DNA of 64,000 nucleotides from Rikenellaceae bacterium (GCA_003542575.1 DPKJ01000014.1:176566-240565); one strand, 5' to 3'; shown: positions 1 through 9,652, numbered from the stretch's first letter. Notes: generated by a model not told the origin, from the letters alone. Numbers and translations are program-made.

Positions 1-233
1 AAAAGTATAATGAGTGCCAGCACACCAACCCCCATTACCTGACCTAAAATTGCGCTCAGCAACTCCATTCTCAACGCCTTAACGACAAGCCAAATAAAAT
101 AGAATACTATTATACCGGTGAAAATATTAAGAGCAGCTGTACCTCTTATAAGTTTATAAGCCTGATAAATAAGAATTGCGACAAGAAAAATGTCGATAAT
201 GTCAATAAGCTCTATTTTAATAAAATCCAACAT
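1..233 (-). CDS. cdaA: Diadenylate cyclase CdaA, 5' part only
   Basis: Reading the minus strand from ATG at 233 gives 77 codons that run off the window edge. The peptide starts MLDFIKIELIDIIDIFLVAI, continues with a polar YKLIRGT segment and then two more hydrophobic stretches. This matches the N-terminal membrane region of Bacteroidota CdaA (DacA) proteins, which make the second messenger c-di-AMP at the inner membrane. The catalytic DAC domain lies outside the window, so the call rests on the N-terminus alone. It follows comF in the same direction. Confidence 0.72.
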   Translation of the reverse strand, partial: MLDFIKIELIDIIDIFLVAILIYQAYKLIRGTAALNIFTGIIVFYFIWLVVKALRMELLSAILGQVMGVGVLALIIL

Positions 234-246
234 AATCGTGTAACCA

Positions 247-254
247 CAAACTTA
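247..254 (-). promoter_or_regulatory. Candidate -7 box of cdaA
   Basis: The minus strand reads TAAGTTTG, a match to the Bacteroidota TAnnTTTG element, 13 bp before the cdaA ATG. It lies in the short gap after comF, so cdaA may have its own promoter. No clear -33 element was seen. Confidence 0.4.
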
Positions 255-260
255 ATCTTT

Positions 261-935
261 TTATTCAACAAATGCTAATGCCGCAAAGCTCAATTTTACG
301 CCGTAAGCCTCAACCAACCTCATTCCGCACTCTTTTGCCGTTGCTCCGGTTGTCAGCACATCATCAACCAGTAAAACGTGTTTTCCATCAATTTTTTCGC
401 CTGGCTTAACATAAAAAGCCCCACTTACTCCCTTTGACCTCTCACTTCTGTCTTTGAGTGTCTGGGAAATTGAATATTTGCCACGTTTCAATATGTTTTC
501 TGCAACGGGAACATCCATTATTGCTGAGAGCTCACAAGCTATAACTGATGCCTGATTGAATCCTCTCATCCATTTTTTCAAAGGGTGCAAAGGTACCGGA
601 ATAATCAATTCAACATCATTAAAAAGACCCCCCTGGACCATCTTTTTCCCAAGTATTCCCGAAGTGTATCTTCCAATAGATTTATCCCCGGAGTATTTAA
701 AATCATATAATATGTTCTTCCAGTTACTCTCCTTTCTGTAAATCATCAATGTAGCAACACTCTCCACCAAAATATTTTCTGAAAGAAGGGAGTGAGCCGG
801 ATTACCGGCACAATTCCAAAAATATGAGTACGGAAGATCTGAAAGACATTCTGTACAGATATGTTTCTCTCCCCTCACCAACAATCTTTCGCACACCGGA
901 CAAATATCCGGGAAAAACAGATCTTTGAGACCCAC
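261..935 (-). CDS. comF: ComF family phosphoribosyltransferase-like protein
   Basis: This 224-residue protein has the two parts of the ComF family. The N-terminus carries a zinc-ribbon-like CPVC (Cys12, Cys15) and CTEC (Cys27, Cys30). The C-terminus carries a type I phosphoribosyltransferase PRPP loop, VDDVLTTGAT, near residues 190-199. ComF is needed for DNA uptake in naturally competent bacteria; in Bacteroidota its role is inferred only from homology. The start is GTG, and its G is also the last base of the TAG stop of the upstream S41 protease gene, so the two are translationally coupled. Confidence 0.9.
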   Translation of the reverse strand: MGLKDLFFPDICPVCERLLVRGEKHICTECLSDLPYSYFWNCAGNPAHSLLSENILVESVATLMIYRKESNWKNILYDFKYSGDKSIGRYTSGILGKKMVQGGLFNDVELIIPVPLHPLKKWMRGFNQASVIACELSAIMDVPVAENILKRGKYSISQTLKDRSERSKGVSGAFYVKPGEKIDGKHVLLVDDVLTTGATAKECGMRLVEAYGVKLSFAALAFVE

Positions 936-2551
936 TATTCTATAAGTTTAATATTTAACGCTTTATGTAACTGTTCATCGTTTCTTATCATACTCTCCAC
1001 ACGACCTCTCTGGAAGTAATATCTTGCCGAAATCTCCTCTTCAAGAAGTGCTTTTATTTCACTCTTATTTTTTCTAAGGACTTCAGCTTTTCCTGGTTTA
1101 ATTTTCTCTCCTAGTTTTGTCAGATCATCTTTTAATTCTGCATAGAGGCCCTCCCTTACTGCGAGTGAAAGCAGTTTATCGTACTCCACTTCGGATGATG
1201 TCCTGTGGTCAAAATTCTTATTTGAGGCCCACTCAACAAATTTATCATACTCTTTATCGCTAAGGAGAAATTTTGACGGGGTATCTATTGACAGATTATT
1301 TTTAAAATACTCAACCGAATACTCTTGTAAAACCTCACCATAAATAAGAGCAAGTGCAGGCCTGCTATAGGTTTTGGGCTCGATAAAAACATCAGGTGTT
1401 ACGCCTCCGCCATCATATACCGACCTTCCCTTAAGTGTTTTAAACTCCCTGATTAAAGAGTCAGGAATATTGCCCAGACTTCCATCTTCGTTTCTTTGTG
1501 AGTAGTCTATCGCCTGAACGCATCTTCCACTTGGAGTATAGTACTTGGCAGTGGTAAGTTTCAGTTTGTAGTTAAACCCTACATCTCTAATTGACTGCAC
1601 TAGTCCCTTTCCAAAAGTTCTTGTTCCTGCGATTGTTGCTCTGTCTAAGTCCTGGAGTGCACCTGCAACTATCTCCGAAGAGGATGCCGATGAAGAGTTA
1701 ACAAGTACGATTATAGGAATTTTGGTATCAACAGGCTCTTCCCTCGTGTAGTAATCCATGTCGGCCTGCCGGATTTTTCCAATTGCCGAAACCACTTTTG
1801 TTCCCCTTGGGACAAACAGAGAGACAATATCTACTGCTTCGTCAAGAATTCCACCACCATTTCCTCTAAGGTCAAGTACAAGTCTTTTTAGATTTGGGTT
1901 CCTCTTTAATTCAATGAGCGCCCTCTTCACATCTTTCGAACCACCTATGGTAAAACCTGAAATCCTGATGTATCCTGTTGTATCTGTAATCATTCCACTG
2001 AATGGAACATCCGGAAAATGTATCTTTTCGCGTGTTATGGTAATCTTCTTTTCCAGCCCCTCTCTTAGGGTTTTAATTGTAAATACTACCTGAGTCCCCG
2101 GTATTCCCTTCATTTTTGCACTACACTCATCAACCTGTAAAGGGGCAACTGACAATCCGTCAATTGTAAGTATAATATCCCCGGCAACAATCCCTGCACG
2201 AGCGGCAGGAGAGAACTCATTCACTTCGGTAATCACAATCCCCTCATTTGACTTTCTGATAATAGCTCCAATCCCTCCATATGAACCGGTAGTTAAAAGT
2301 TCCAGGTTTTCTCTATCCTCTTCAGGTATCAGAACTGTATAGGGATCAAGCCCTTCCAGCATGGCTTCTATGGCAGATAAAATCATTTTATCAGCCTCTA
2401 TGCTGTCAACATAAAGATATGACAGCTCTCTTAAAACATTTAGCTGAATATCCAGATTCTTTCCCAATTTGAAAGCTGCAGACTGACCTGTGGCTGCCAC
2501 CGGCACCAGAAGTGCAATAAAAATAAGTGCCCGTAATATTATTCTCTTCAT
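935..2551 (-). CDS. S41 family C-terminal processing protease (CtpA-like)
   Basis: A secreted or periplasmic serine protease of the tail-specific family, about 538 residues. A signal peptide (MKRIILRALIFIALLVPVAA) is followed by a PDZ domain (GIGAIIRKSNEG...AGIVAGDIIL) and the S41 core, with a Ser/Ala-rich nucleophile region (NSSSASSSEIVAG) and the catalytic lysine in TFGKGLVQ. The C-terminal ~150 residues are charged and helical. The frame is open ten codons further to a TTG at 2581, but that codon lies inside a -7 promoter box, so I choose ATG at 2551. Substrates cannot be told from sequence. Confidence 0.9.
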   Translation of the reverse strand: MKRIILRALIFIALLVPVAATGQSAAFKLGKNLDIQLNVLRELSYLYVDSIEADKMILSAIEAMLEGLDPYTVLIPEEDRENLELLTTGSYGGIGAIIRKSNEGIVITEVNEFSPAARAGIVAGDIILTIDGLSVAPLQVDECSAKMKGIPGTQVVFTIKTLREGLEKKITITREKIHFPDVPFSGMITDTTGYIRISGFTIGGSKDVKRALIELKRNPNLKRLVLDLRGNGGGILDEAVDIVSLFVPRGTKVVSAIGKIRQADMDYYTREEPVDTKIPIIVLVNSSSASSSEIVAGALQDLDRATIAGTRTFGKGLVQSIRDVGFNYKLKLTTAKYYTPSGRCVQAIDYSQRNEDGSLGNIPDSLIREFKTLKGRSVYDGGGVTPDVFIEPKTYSRPALALIYGEVLQEYSVEYFKNNLSIDTPSKFLLSDKEYDKFVEWASNKNFDHRTSSEVEYDKLLSLAVREGLYAELKDDLTKLGEKIKPGKAEVLRKNKSEIKALLEEEISARYYFQRGRVESMIRNDEQLHKALNIKLIE

Positions 2552-2578
2552 CACCGTCTTAGTTGTTAATAAATTATG

Positions 2579-2609
2579 CAAATTTAAAGTTTTAGTATCT
2601 TTGATGCAA
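2579..2609 (-). promoter_or_regulatory. Promoter of the S41 protease-comF unit
   Basis: On the minus strand TAAATTTG (2579-2586) has a TTG (complement of 2607-2609) 20 bp upstream, the spacing expected of a Bacteroidota -33/-7 promoter. It fires away from rdgB and supports the 2551 start. Confidence 0.55.
2596..2603 (+). promoter_or_regulatory. Candidate -7 box of rdgB
   Basis: TATCTTTG on the plus strand, 18 bp before the rdgB ATG. It interleaves with the divergent S41 promoter, so the two may interfere. No -33 element is obvious. Confidence 0.45.
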
Positions 2610-2621
2610 TTTTGATTTCAT

Positions 2622-3200
2622 ATGGAGATAATTTTTGCAACCTCAAACCGTCATAAACTTTCAGAAGCTAAAGGCATTATAGGTAAAGAAGTTTTGTTGA
2701 TTACGCCTGCCGATTTAGGAATTATAGAATCAATTCCCGAAGATGCTCCCACATTGGAAGAGAACGCCCTCTTTAAAGCCCGGTACCTTTGGGAAAGGAC
2801 CGGAAGAGATGTGTTTGCTGACGACACCGGTCTCGAGGTTGAGGCTCTTAATGGTGCCCCGGGTGTTATGTCTGCAAGATATGCCTCTGAAGATTGTGAC
2901 TCAGGTAAAAATATGCAAAAATTACTCAAAGAACTTAAAGGCATCAGTAACAGAAAAGCAAGATTCAGAACCGTTGTTGCCCTTATTCTAAATGGGGACA
3001 CTCATCTTTTTGAGGGTGTCGTTAATGGAACCATACTTGAAGGTCTTTCCGGAACAGGTGGTTTTGGTTACGACCCGCTTTTCTTACCGGATGGTTACAC
3101 CAAAACTCTTGCCGAACTCTCATACGAAGAGAAAAATTTAATCTCTCACCGGGGAATTGCCATGCGCAAACTATCGGAATTTTTGAAAACAATAAAATGA
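2622..3200 (+). CDS. rdgB: RdgB/HAM1 non-canonical purine NTP pyrophosphatase
   Basis: A cytosolic house-cleaning enzyme that hydrolyses dITP, XTP and ITP to monophosphates, keeping deaminated purines out of DNA and RNA. Its 192 residues match the family length. The family motifs are all visible: ATSNRHK at residues 6-12, the acidic DDTG at 67-70 followed by GAPGVMSARYA, and GFGYDPLF and SHRG toward the C-terminus. It starts the plus-strand run with recO, which begins 4 bp before the rdgB stop. Confidence 0.95.
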   Translation: MEIIFATSNRHKLSEAKGIIGKEVLLITPADLGIIESIPEDAPTLEENALFKARYLWERTGRDVFADDTGLEVEALNGAPGVMSARYASEDCDSGKNMQKLLKELKGISNRKARFRTVVALILNGDTHLFEGVVNGTILEGLSGTGGFGYDPLFLPDGYTKTLAELSYEEKNLISHRGIAMRKLSEFLKTIK

Positions 3201-3931
3201 CAACCACCCCTTCATCTCTGCAGATTATTGTGCTTCACACAATTAAGCACAAAGAAAACGGGCTGGTTGTTCAGTGTTACACCAACAGAGGAGGCAGAGA
3301 GAGTCTTTTCATAAAATATTCAAATAAATCAAAAGGAAAGATTAATCTCTCACAATTACACCCTCTGGCAATTCTTAATGCAGAACTCTCCGTTATGAAA
3401 CTCGGCAGCATGCAGAGTATAAAGGAGGCTACACCCATTGTGAGGCTGGCCTCTATACGGGGAGATATTTACAAATCATCAATCGCACTTTTCATTAGCG
3501 AGCTGATAATGAGAAGTATCAGAGAGATTGAAGAGAATGCTCAGTTATATGAGTTTCTCAGCAATGCTGTTCTTACACTTGAAAATATAAGAGAGGGGGT
3601 TTCAAATTTTCACCCCTGGTTTCTTGTAAATTTCTGCAGACATTTAGGCTACTCTCCAAAAATAGAGCGCATGCCACAAGGAGAGCTGTTTGATATTGTA
3701 ACCGCTGAGTATATCCGGACACCTGATTCCGAAACCATCTGCTTTAACGAAACTGATAGCATGCTTCTTTACCGGTTTTTTAAAGCAAGCGCACAGGACC
3801 TGACCCAAATAAAAATTGATGGCAAAAAAAGGCACCAATTTATAGGCCAGATGATCAAGTATTTAAGCTTTCATATAGGCTCAGAATTGAAAATTGAGTC
3901 CCTTGATGTTCTTCACGAAGTGTTTGAATAA
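3197..3931 (+). CDS. recO: DNA repair protein RecO
   Basis: RecO is the single-strand annealing and RecA-loading mediator of RecF-pathway recombinational repair. The 244-residue protein opens with the OB-fold signature of the family (IVLHTIKHKENGLVVQCYTN followed by a basic GGRES segment) and has the C-terminal helical domain with LGYSP. The CxxC zinc-finger pairs of many RecO proteins are absent. It overlaps rdgB by 4 bp (ATGA), implying translational coupling. Confidence 0.9.
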   Translation: MTTTPSSLQIIVLHTIKHKENGLVVQCYTNRGGRESLFIKYSNKSKGKINLSQLHPLAILNAELSVMKLGSMQSIKEATPIVRLASIRGDIYKSSIALFISELIMRSIREIEENAQLYEFLSNAVLTLENIREGVSNFHPWFLVNFCRHLGYSPKIERMPQGELFDIVTAEYIRTPDSETICFNETDSMLLYRFFKASAQDLTQIKIDGKKRHQFIGQMIKYLSFHIGSELKIESLDVLHEVFE

Positions 3932-3935
3932 TGTC

Positions 3936-3943
3936 TATATTTG
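3936..3943 (+). promoter_or_regulatory. Candidate -7 box of the GH3-luxE pair
   Basis: TATATTTG between the recO stop and the GH3 gene, with only 4 bp between the box and ATG 3948. If used, the transcript would start at or next to the start codon. Confidence 0.45.
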
Positions 3944-3947
3944 CAGT

Positions 3948-5495
3948 ATGTCACTTTTATCAGATATTTTCTCCCTGCTAACAAGCAAAATGCTAAACAA
4001 CCTTGAAGAAAACCGAAAAAATCCGGTTCACTTCCAGCAAAAATTGTTCAGCAATTTGACAGAATCACTCTGCCATACCGAATTTGGCAAAGAGCACGGA
4101 ATTAAAAGGGGCATATCGCTCTATGAGTTTCAAAACTCAATTCCCCTGAGAGACTACGACAACTTTGAGCCCTTCATAGAAAGGGTAAGAAGAGGAGAGG
4201 ATAAGGTACTCTGGGACAAACCTACTATTTGGTTTGCAAAGTCAAGCGGAACAAGTACAGCACGTTCTAAGTTTATTCCCGTTTCATCAGAATCTCTGCA
4301 CAGTTGTCATTTTTCAGGTATGAAAAAGATGCTTGCTACTTATGTGGCCAACAATCCCGATTCCAGGATTTTTGATGGAGATACACTGACTCTGGGAGGC
4401 AGTGTTACTGTTGATGAATTGGGCACAGGTAAAAGTCACTATGGTGACCTCTCTGCTATTTTACTCAGAAACTCTCCATTTTGGGTAGAGATGAGGAGAG
4501 TTCCCGGACAAAAAACTGCCCTTTTGAGTGATTTTGAGAAAAAGGTAGAAGAGATCTGCAAAAACGCTCACAGATATAATGTTACAAATTTTTCGGGAGT
4601 GCCATCTTGGAACCTTGTATTAATGAGAAGGATACTGGAATACACCGGCAAGAAAACTCTCCATGAAATCTGGCCAAACCTTGAGCTTTTTATGCACGGA
4701 GGAATAAACTTTGATCCATACAGAAGCGAGTTCAAAAAAATAATTCCATCTGAACAGATGAGATATATGGAGAACTACAACGCATCCGAAGGATACTTTG
4801 CATTCCAGGATAACCCGCTTGACAAATCGATGCTTTTACTCACAGACAACGGAGTCTTTTATGAATTTATTCCAATGTCACGTTTAAACGAAGCACTTTC
4901 AGGAAGATACACCAATTTTGACACAACCGAAACTGTGAATACAACTGAAAACTATGCTGTTGTTATCACTACAAATGGCGGTCTGTGGAGATACCTTTTA
5001 GGTGACTGTGTCCGCTTCACCTCATTATTCCCTCACAAGATTATCATATCAGGCAGAACACAACTATTTATCAATACTTTCGGTGAAGAGCTTATGATAA
5101 ATAATGCCGAAAGAGCTATGACCACTGTTTGCGAGAAACATTCAGCAAGCGTAGCAAACTATACAGTTGCCCCGCTTTTCATGGAGGGTAATTCAAAAGG
5201 AGCACATCAATGGTTAATAGAGTTCTCCACAAAGCCTAACGACATAACTGACTTCACTTTCGATTTGGACAAAGAGCTTAGGAGTCTTAATTCAGATTAT
5301 GACGCAAAAAGAAACAACAACGTTACTATGTCTATGCCTGAGGTTGTTGTTCTAAATGACGGAATCTTTTACGAATGGATGAGACAGAAGGGAAAACTTG
5401 GGGGTCAAAACAAGGTACCCCGACTCTCCGGAGAGAGAACCTACGCTGATCAACTACTTGAAATTCAAAATTCCTCTTTTGGTAAAGTGTTATGA
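3948..5495 (+). CDS. GH3 auxin-responsive promoter family protein
   Basis: A 515-residue member of the GH3 family, part of the adenylating (acyl-AMP forming) superfamily that in plants conjugates amino acids to hormones. Its bacterial substrates are unknown. The ATP-binding motif WFAKSSGTSTARSKFIP sits near residue 100, and the family segments NYNASEGYFAFQ and YRYLLGDCVRF-like (WRYLLGDCVRF) follow. The frame is open 18 codons upstream inside recO, but the -7 box at 3936-3943 and the family N-terminus favour ATG 3948. It overlaps the following luxE-like gene by 4 bp, so the two are likely made together. Confidence 0.85.
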   Translation: MSLLSDIFSLLTSKMLNNLEENRKNPVHFQQKLFSNLTESLCHTEFGKEHGIKRGISLYEFQNSIPLRDYDNFEPFIERVRRGEDKVLWDKPTIWFAKSSGTSTARSKFIPVSSESLHSCHFSGMKKMLATYVANNPDSRIFDGDTLTLGGSVTVDELGTGKSHYGDLSAILLRNSPFWVEMRRVPGQKTALLSDFEKKVEEICKNAHRYNVTNFSGVPSWNLVLMRRILEYTGKKTLHEIWPNLELFMHGGINFDPYRSEFKKIIPSEQMRYMENYNASEGYFAFQDNPLDKSMLLLTDNGVFYEFIPMSRLNEALSGRYTNFDTTETVNTTENYAVVITTNGGLWRYLLGDCVRFTSLFPHKIIISGRTQLFINTFGEELMINNAERAMTTVCEKHSASVANYTVAPLFMEGNSKGAHQWLIEFSTKPNDITDFTFDLDKELRSLNSDYDAKRNNNVTMSMPEVVVLNDGIFYEWMRQKGKLGGQNKVPRLSGERTYADQLLEIQNSSFGKVL

Positions 5496-6469
5496 AAGAT
5501 AAAATCTTCAATATATCTTCCAGGGAGGAGTATGAAAAGATAGCTCTCGAAATTTTCAGAATTCAAAGCGAACAATGCACCCCATACAAAGATTTCATAA
5601 CTCTGACAGGAGTGAATACATCGGCAGTTAACTCGATTGAAAAAATTCCATTTTTACCAGTTTCTCTCTTTAAATCACATTCAATAATTTGCCAAGGACT
5701 TGAACCTGAGATAGTTTTTACAAGCAGTGCAACATCAGGAATGATTCCCTCAAGCCACCCTGTAGCCGACCTGTCAATTTACAAAGAGAGTTTTTCAAAG
5801 GCTTTTCGCCTCTTCTGGGGAGAACCTTCGGAATATGCAATTCTTGCATTACTCCCATCTTATCTTGAAAGAGAGGGCTCTTCACTTGTATATATGGTGG
5901 ATAACCTTATAAAAGAGAGTTGCAACAGTGATTCCGGCTTCTATCTGTACGATTTTGACACTCTGTATCATAAACTTGTATCCCTCAAAGAGAGAGGAGT
6001 TAAAACATTATTGTTAGGGGTTAGTTTTGCCCTTTTGGAGTTTATTGATCAATATCAAATCAACTTTCCCCAACTTATCGTGATGGAGACAGGAGGAATG
6101 AAGGGAAGAGGTAAAGAGATATCAAGAGACCAGCTTCACTCGGCACTCAGGAGTGGATTTGGGGTGAGCAAAATCGCATCAGAGTACGGGATGGCAGAGC
6201 TTCTCTCTCAGGCATACTCATACGGCGACGGATTATTTGAAACACCACCCTGGATGGAGATACTTATCAGAGATCTCTCAAATCCATTTCGTATCCTGAA
6301 TGGTCATGCCACAGGAGGTATTAATATTATAGACCTTGCAAACTTAAACTCCTGTTCATTTATTGAAACCCAGGATATGGGGAAAAAAGAGACCGGAAAC
6401 ACATTTAGCATCTCCGGCCGTATTCAGAATTCAGAATTAAGAGGCTGTAACCTTCTGCTCGAACAGTAG
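5492..6469 (+). CDS. LuxE-like acyl-protein synthetase
   Basis: A 325-residue protein of the LuxE/acyl-protein synthetase family, which activates a carboxylic acid as an adenylate and passes it to a protein thiol or another acceptor. The adenylation loop TSSATSG lies near residue 80; ETGGMKGRG and SEYGMAELLSQAY resemble the family core. No LuxC reductase, luciferase or carrier protein is adjacent, so bioluminescence is not suggested. It overlaps the upstream GH3 gene by 4 bp. The substrate is unknown. Confidence 0.82.
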   Translation: MKDKIFNISSREEYEKIALEIFRIQSEQCTPYKDFITLTGVNTSAVNSIEKIPFLPVSLFKSHSIICQGLEPEIVFTSSATSGMIPSSHPVADLSIYKESFSKAFRLFWGEPSEYAILALLPSYLEREGSSLVYMVDNLIKESCNSDSGFYLYDFDTLYHKLVSLKERGVKTLLLGVSFALLEFIDQYQINFPQLIVMETGGMKGRGKEISRDQLHSALRSGFGVSKIASEYGMAELLSQAYSYGDGLFETPPWMEILIRDLSNPFRILNGHATGGINIIDLANLNSCSFIETQDMGKKETGNTFSISGRIQNSELRGCNLLLEQ

Positions 6470-6505
6470 TATGCTGATTAAACAGTATTTTACTGCTGAA
6501 CAGTG

Positions 6506-9500
6506 TTATATAGCCTGCAACTCAGTATAAAGGTCATTCAATAACTTCTCATATTTCTCAGACTCCTGAGTATACCCACTTCTTGCAAAGATATCCTGCA
6601 GGTAATGCAAATATGAAAGATTGCTTTCAAGATCACTCTTAGAGATGAATCTTCCTCTGAAAGGAGTTCCAAAGAGCTTAATGGACTTAAGAGTCTCATC
6701 TGCGAACAGCTCAGCAAGTTTTGCCCCCTTCTCTAACTCTCCTGCCATAAGATAGGTATCAATACTCTCAATAACTGCAAGTTCATTTAGAGAATTTGAC
6801 ATTGCAGAACCGTTAAGCGGAAACTGAGATGGTAACATAACCTCCTGCATACGGTCTAGCACCTCTACAGCCCTGATTGTATCTCCGGCCTCCATAAGAG
6901 CTCCGGCAGTCTGACTGAAAATATTCCGAACAGAGAGAACAGCATTGAATGTGAGCAGGTTTTGATAGTCAATATTAACAGAAGGATCGTTCATATTACC
7001 CCATCTGTAAACATTCATGACATTATTGTACATCACATCCGGGATAATTCTGCCCGGGCTTCCAAAGGTGCTTCTGTTTTTAATCGGAACAAACTTATAG
7101 GCAAATCCATTGTACTCAAGATAATCTCTTATTCCTATCTCAAGGTCGCCACCCATGGCAACAAAGTAGATTGGTCTGTCCCATTTATAGTTTGCCAACA
7201 GGTCAAGTATCATCATCTCACTCTTGATCATTGAGTTTTTCCTTTCAGGGAGATTGAGTTGAATAGTATCGGGCACTAAATGCGCCTCTGAGGCATCAAT
7301 AATTCCACTTTCAATTGCCTTTTGCTTGTCAACCGGCAATAATAACTGTCTGGCAGCAAAGTAACTTAAAGATCCCCCAAATCGTGTTCTCACTTTAGCG
7401 GCAGGATTTGATATCAGGTCAACTACCTCTTTAATGTTAACCGGTCGTTTTAACCTGTCCACAACCTCAATTACATCGTTTGTCCCGTAAATATACTCAT
7501 GCCGTGGTATAGAAAACGGCAATGGCTCAGATTCATAGGTTTTGAACTGCATTTGGTCGATATACCAATCTGTTCCCAAAAGAGATGTGTTTACAATTCT
7601 TATATCTGTTCTCACCCCTTCAACCTCCTGCAGATACCACAATGGAAAGGTGTCATTATCACCGTGAGTAACAAGAATTGCCTGCTCACCGCATGATTGC
7701 AGGTAGTTGTATGCAAGGTCTCTTGCAGTATATCTGTTGCTTCTGTCGTGGTCATCCCAGTTTTCTGAAGCCATCTGTACAGGAACCAAAAGCACCACTG
7801 TACTTACGGCAATTGCTGAAATCTTTTCCGGGACCCACTTTTTAAGCTTCTCGTGAATTGCCATAACCGCGAGCCCGACCCATATAGCAAAAGCATAGAA
7901 AGAGCCCGCAAAGGCATAATCCCTCTCTCTTGGCTGGAACGGAGGCTGGTTAAGATAAACCACAACAGCTATTCCGGTAAGTAAAAAAAGTAGCATGGTT
8001 ACCCACCAGTTCTGTTTGTCTTTACCCAACTGGAAAAGCAACCCTATAATTCCAAGTATAAGCGGAATCAAATAGTAATGGTTTTTGGCTTTATTATTGA
8101 CAATAAAGTCAGGACCCTCTCTCTGATCACCAAGTCTTGCCCTGTCGATAAATCCAATACCGGACTCCCAGTTACCCTTGATAATATCTCCCGGACTCTG
8201 TGCATGAAGGTCATTTTGTCTCCCTGCAAAATTCCACATAAAGTATCTGATATACATCCAATTTATCTGATAATCAAAAAAGTATGCCAGATTATCTTTG
8301 AAGAGAGGCATTTTGTGGTCGCTTCCGGTTATGCTCCTGCCTCTTCCCTTGGTGTACTGCTGATAGAATTTTATATAGTCCGGGTTGTTACTGCTCCACA
8401 TACGAGGGAACAGCATCTTGGTTTCAGAGTCATATTTTGGTTGTATGGGGCCATTTACAGATTCATACTTATCTCCGGTTTTTGCCCAGTATTTCTTAGA
8501 TTGCAGTTGATATGTTGAGGCATAGGTCTCCCCATAAATAAGAGGATTGCTGCCATACTGCTCTCTTCCCAAATAACGCACTAGAGAAAATGGGTTATCC
8601 GGCTGATTTTCGTTTGTAGGTGTGTTTGCAGAGGAACGAATAATTACAACGGCAAATGCAGAATAGCCTATTACTATCATTGTGAAAGACAGCATAATAA
8701 CATTAAGCAATACCTTTGATTTTTTGTATGAATACCATATTAAATAAAAAGATGCAGCCAGAATCAAAGCAACAAATACTGCAGCACCACTGTTAAACGG
8801 CAATCCAAAAACATTAACGAATAAAAGATCAAAAATTGCCGCAGCTTTAGGCAGATATGGGATTATTCCATAAAGAACAGCAGCCAGAATAACAGCAGAG
8901 ATTACAAGCACAATAAGGCTTCTCTTTTTTGTTACCTCGTATTTTTTATAATAGTATATGAAAACCAGGGCAGGTATTGTAAGCAGATTTAACAGGTGTA
9001 CCCCAATAGAGAGTCCCATCAGAAAAGCAATAAGAACAATCCATCTGTTTGCATAGGGTTCATTTGCCTCCTCTTCCCATTTTAGCATAGCCCAAAAAAC
9101 GGCAGCAGTGAACAACGAAGACATTGCATAAACCTCAGCCTCAACGGCAGAATACCAAAATGTATCGGAAAAGGTATAAACCAATGCTCCCAATGCACCT
9201 GCACCCCAAACGGAGATTGCATTAGGAAGATTAAGAACCTTACCGCCCTTTTCGAGAATTCTCCTTCCAAGGTGAGTAATTGTCCAAAAAAGAAACATTA
9301 TTGTAAGTGCAGAACAAATTGCACTCATAGCATTGACCATCATTGCAGCCTTTTCGGGCCCAGCAAAAAGGGTAAAAAAGCGTGCAATCAGCTGAAATAC
9401 GGGATTTCCCGGAGGGTGGCCGATTTCAAGTTTGTACGAAGAGGCAATAAATTCACCGCAATCCCAAAAACTTGTAGTTGGTTCGATTGTCGATAGGTAA

Positions 9501-9571
9501 ACGAATGAGGCAACAAGCAGGAGCGCCGCTCCTATCAGGTTGTCAATCTGTTTGAACTTTTTTAATTCCAT
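6506..9571 (-). CDS. DUF2723 polytopic membrane protein, putative glycosyltransferase
   Basis: A 1021-residue integral membrane protein. About the first 540 residues hold a dozen or so hydrophobic segments; the remainder is mostly soluble and contains a helical repeat-like end. The family signature FWDCGEFIASSYKLEIGHPPG follows the first membrane segment, with an acidic pair placed as in protein O-mannosyltransferase-like (GT-C fold) enzymes. DUF2723 proteins are widespread in Bacteroidota and are thought to glycosylate exported proteins or lipids, but the donor and acceptor are not known. It is transcribed alone, convergent with the luxE-like gene and divergent from the SUI1-like gene. Confidence 0.9.
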   Translation of the reverse strand: MELKKFKQIDNLIGAALLLVASFVYLSTIEPTTSFWDCGEFIASSYKLEIGHPPGNPVFQLIARFFTLFAGPEKAAMMVNAMSAICSALTIMFLFWTITHLGRRILEKGGKVLNLPNAISVWGAGALGALVYTFSDTFWYSAVEAEVYAMSSLFTAAVFWAMLKWEEEANEPYANRWIVLIAFLMGLSIGVHLLNLLTIPALVFIYYYKKYEVTKKRSLIVLVISAVILAAVLYGIIPYLPKAAAIFDLLFVNVFGLPFNSGAAVFVALILAASFYLIWYSYKKSKVLLNVIMLSFTMIVIGYSAFAVVIIRSSANTPTNENQPDNPFSLVRYLGREQYGSNPLIYGETYASTYQLQSKKYWAKTGDKYESVNGPIQPKYDSETKMLFPRMWSSNNPDYIKFYQQYTKGRGRSITGSDHKMPLFKDNLAYFFDYQINWMYIRYFMWNFAGRQNDLHAQSPGDIIKGNWESGIGFIDRARLGDQREGPDFIVNNKAKNHYYLIPLILGIIGLLFQLGKDKQNWWVTMLLFLLTGIAVVVYLNQPPFQPRERDYAFAGSFYAFAIWVGLAVMAIHEKLKKWVPEKISAIAVSTVVLLVPVQMASENWDDHDRSNRYTARDLAYNYLQSCGEQAILVTHGDNDTFPLWYLQEVEGVRTDIRIVNTSLLGTDWYIDQMQFKTYESEPLPFSIPRHEYIYGTNDVIEVVDRLKRPVNIKEVVDLISNPAAKVRTRFGGSLSYFAARQLLLPVDKQKAIESGIIDASEAHLVPDTIQLNLPERKNSMIKSEMMILDLLANYKWDRPIYFVAMGGDLEIGIRDYLEYNGFAYKFVPIKNRSTFGSPGRIIPDVMYNNVMNVYRWGNMNDPSVNIDYQNLLTFNAVLSVRNIFSQTAGALMEAGDTIRAVEVLDRMQEVMLPSQFPLNGSAMSNSLNELAVIESIDTYLMAGELEKGAKLAELFADETLKSIKLFGTPFRGRFISKSDLESNLSYLHYLQDIFARSGYTQESEKYEKLLNDLYTELQAI

Positions 9572-9603
9572 ATGATTTTTCCGGTATATTGCACATTAAA
9601 AGA

Positions 9604-9611
9604 CAAAGATA
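9604..9611 (-). promoter_or_regulatory. Candidate -7 box of the DUF2723 gene
   Basis: The minus strand reads TATCTTTG, 32 bp before the ATG at 9571. It shares the 81-bp intergenic region with the divergent box at 9632. Confidence 0.45.
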
Positions 9612-9631
9612 CTATTTTGGATTTTTCTACC

Positions 9632-9639
9632 TAAATTTG
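9632..9639 (+). promoter_or_regulatory. Candidate -7 box of the SUI1-like gene
   Basis: TAAATTTG followed by GCA, 13 bp before ATG 9653, giving a very short predicted leader. Confidence 0.45.
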
Positions 9640-9652
9640 CACAAATAAAAAA

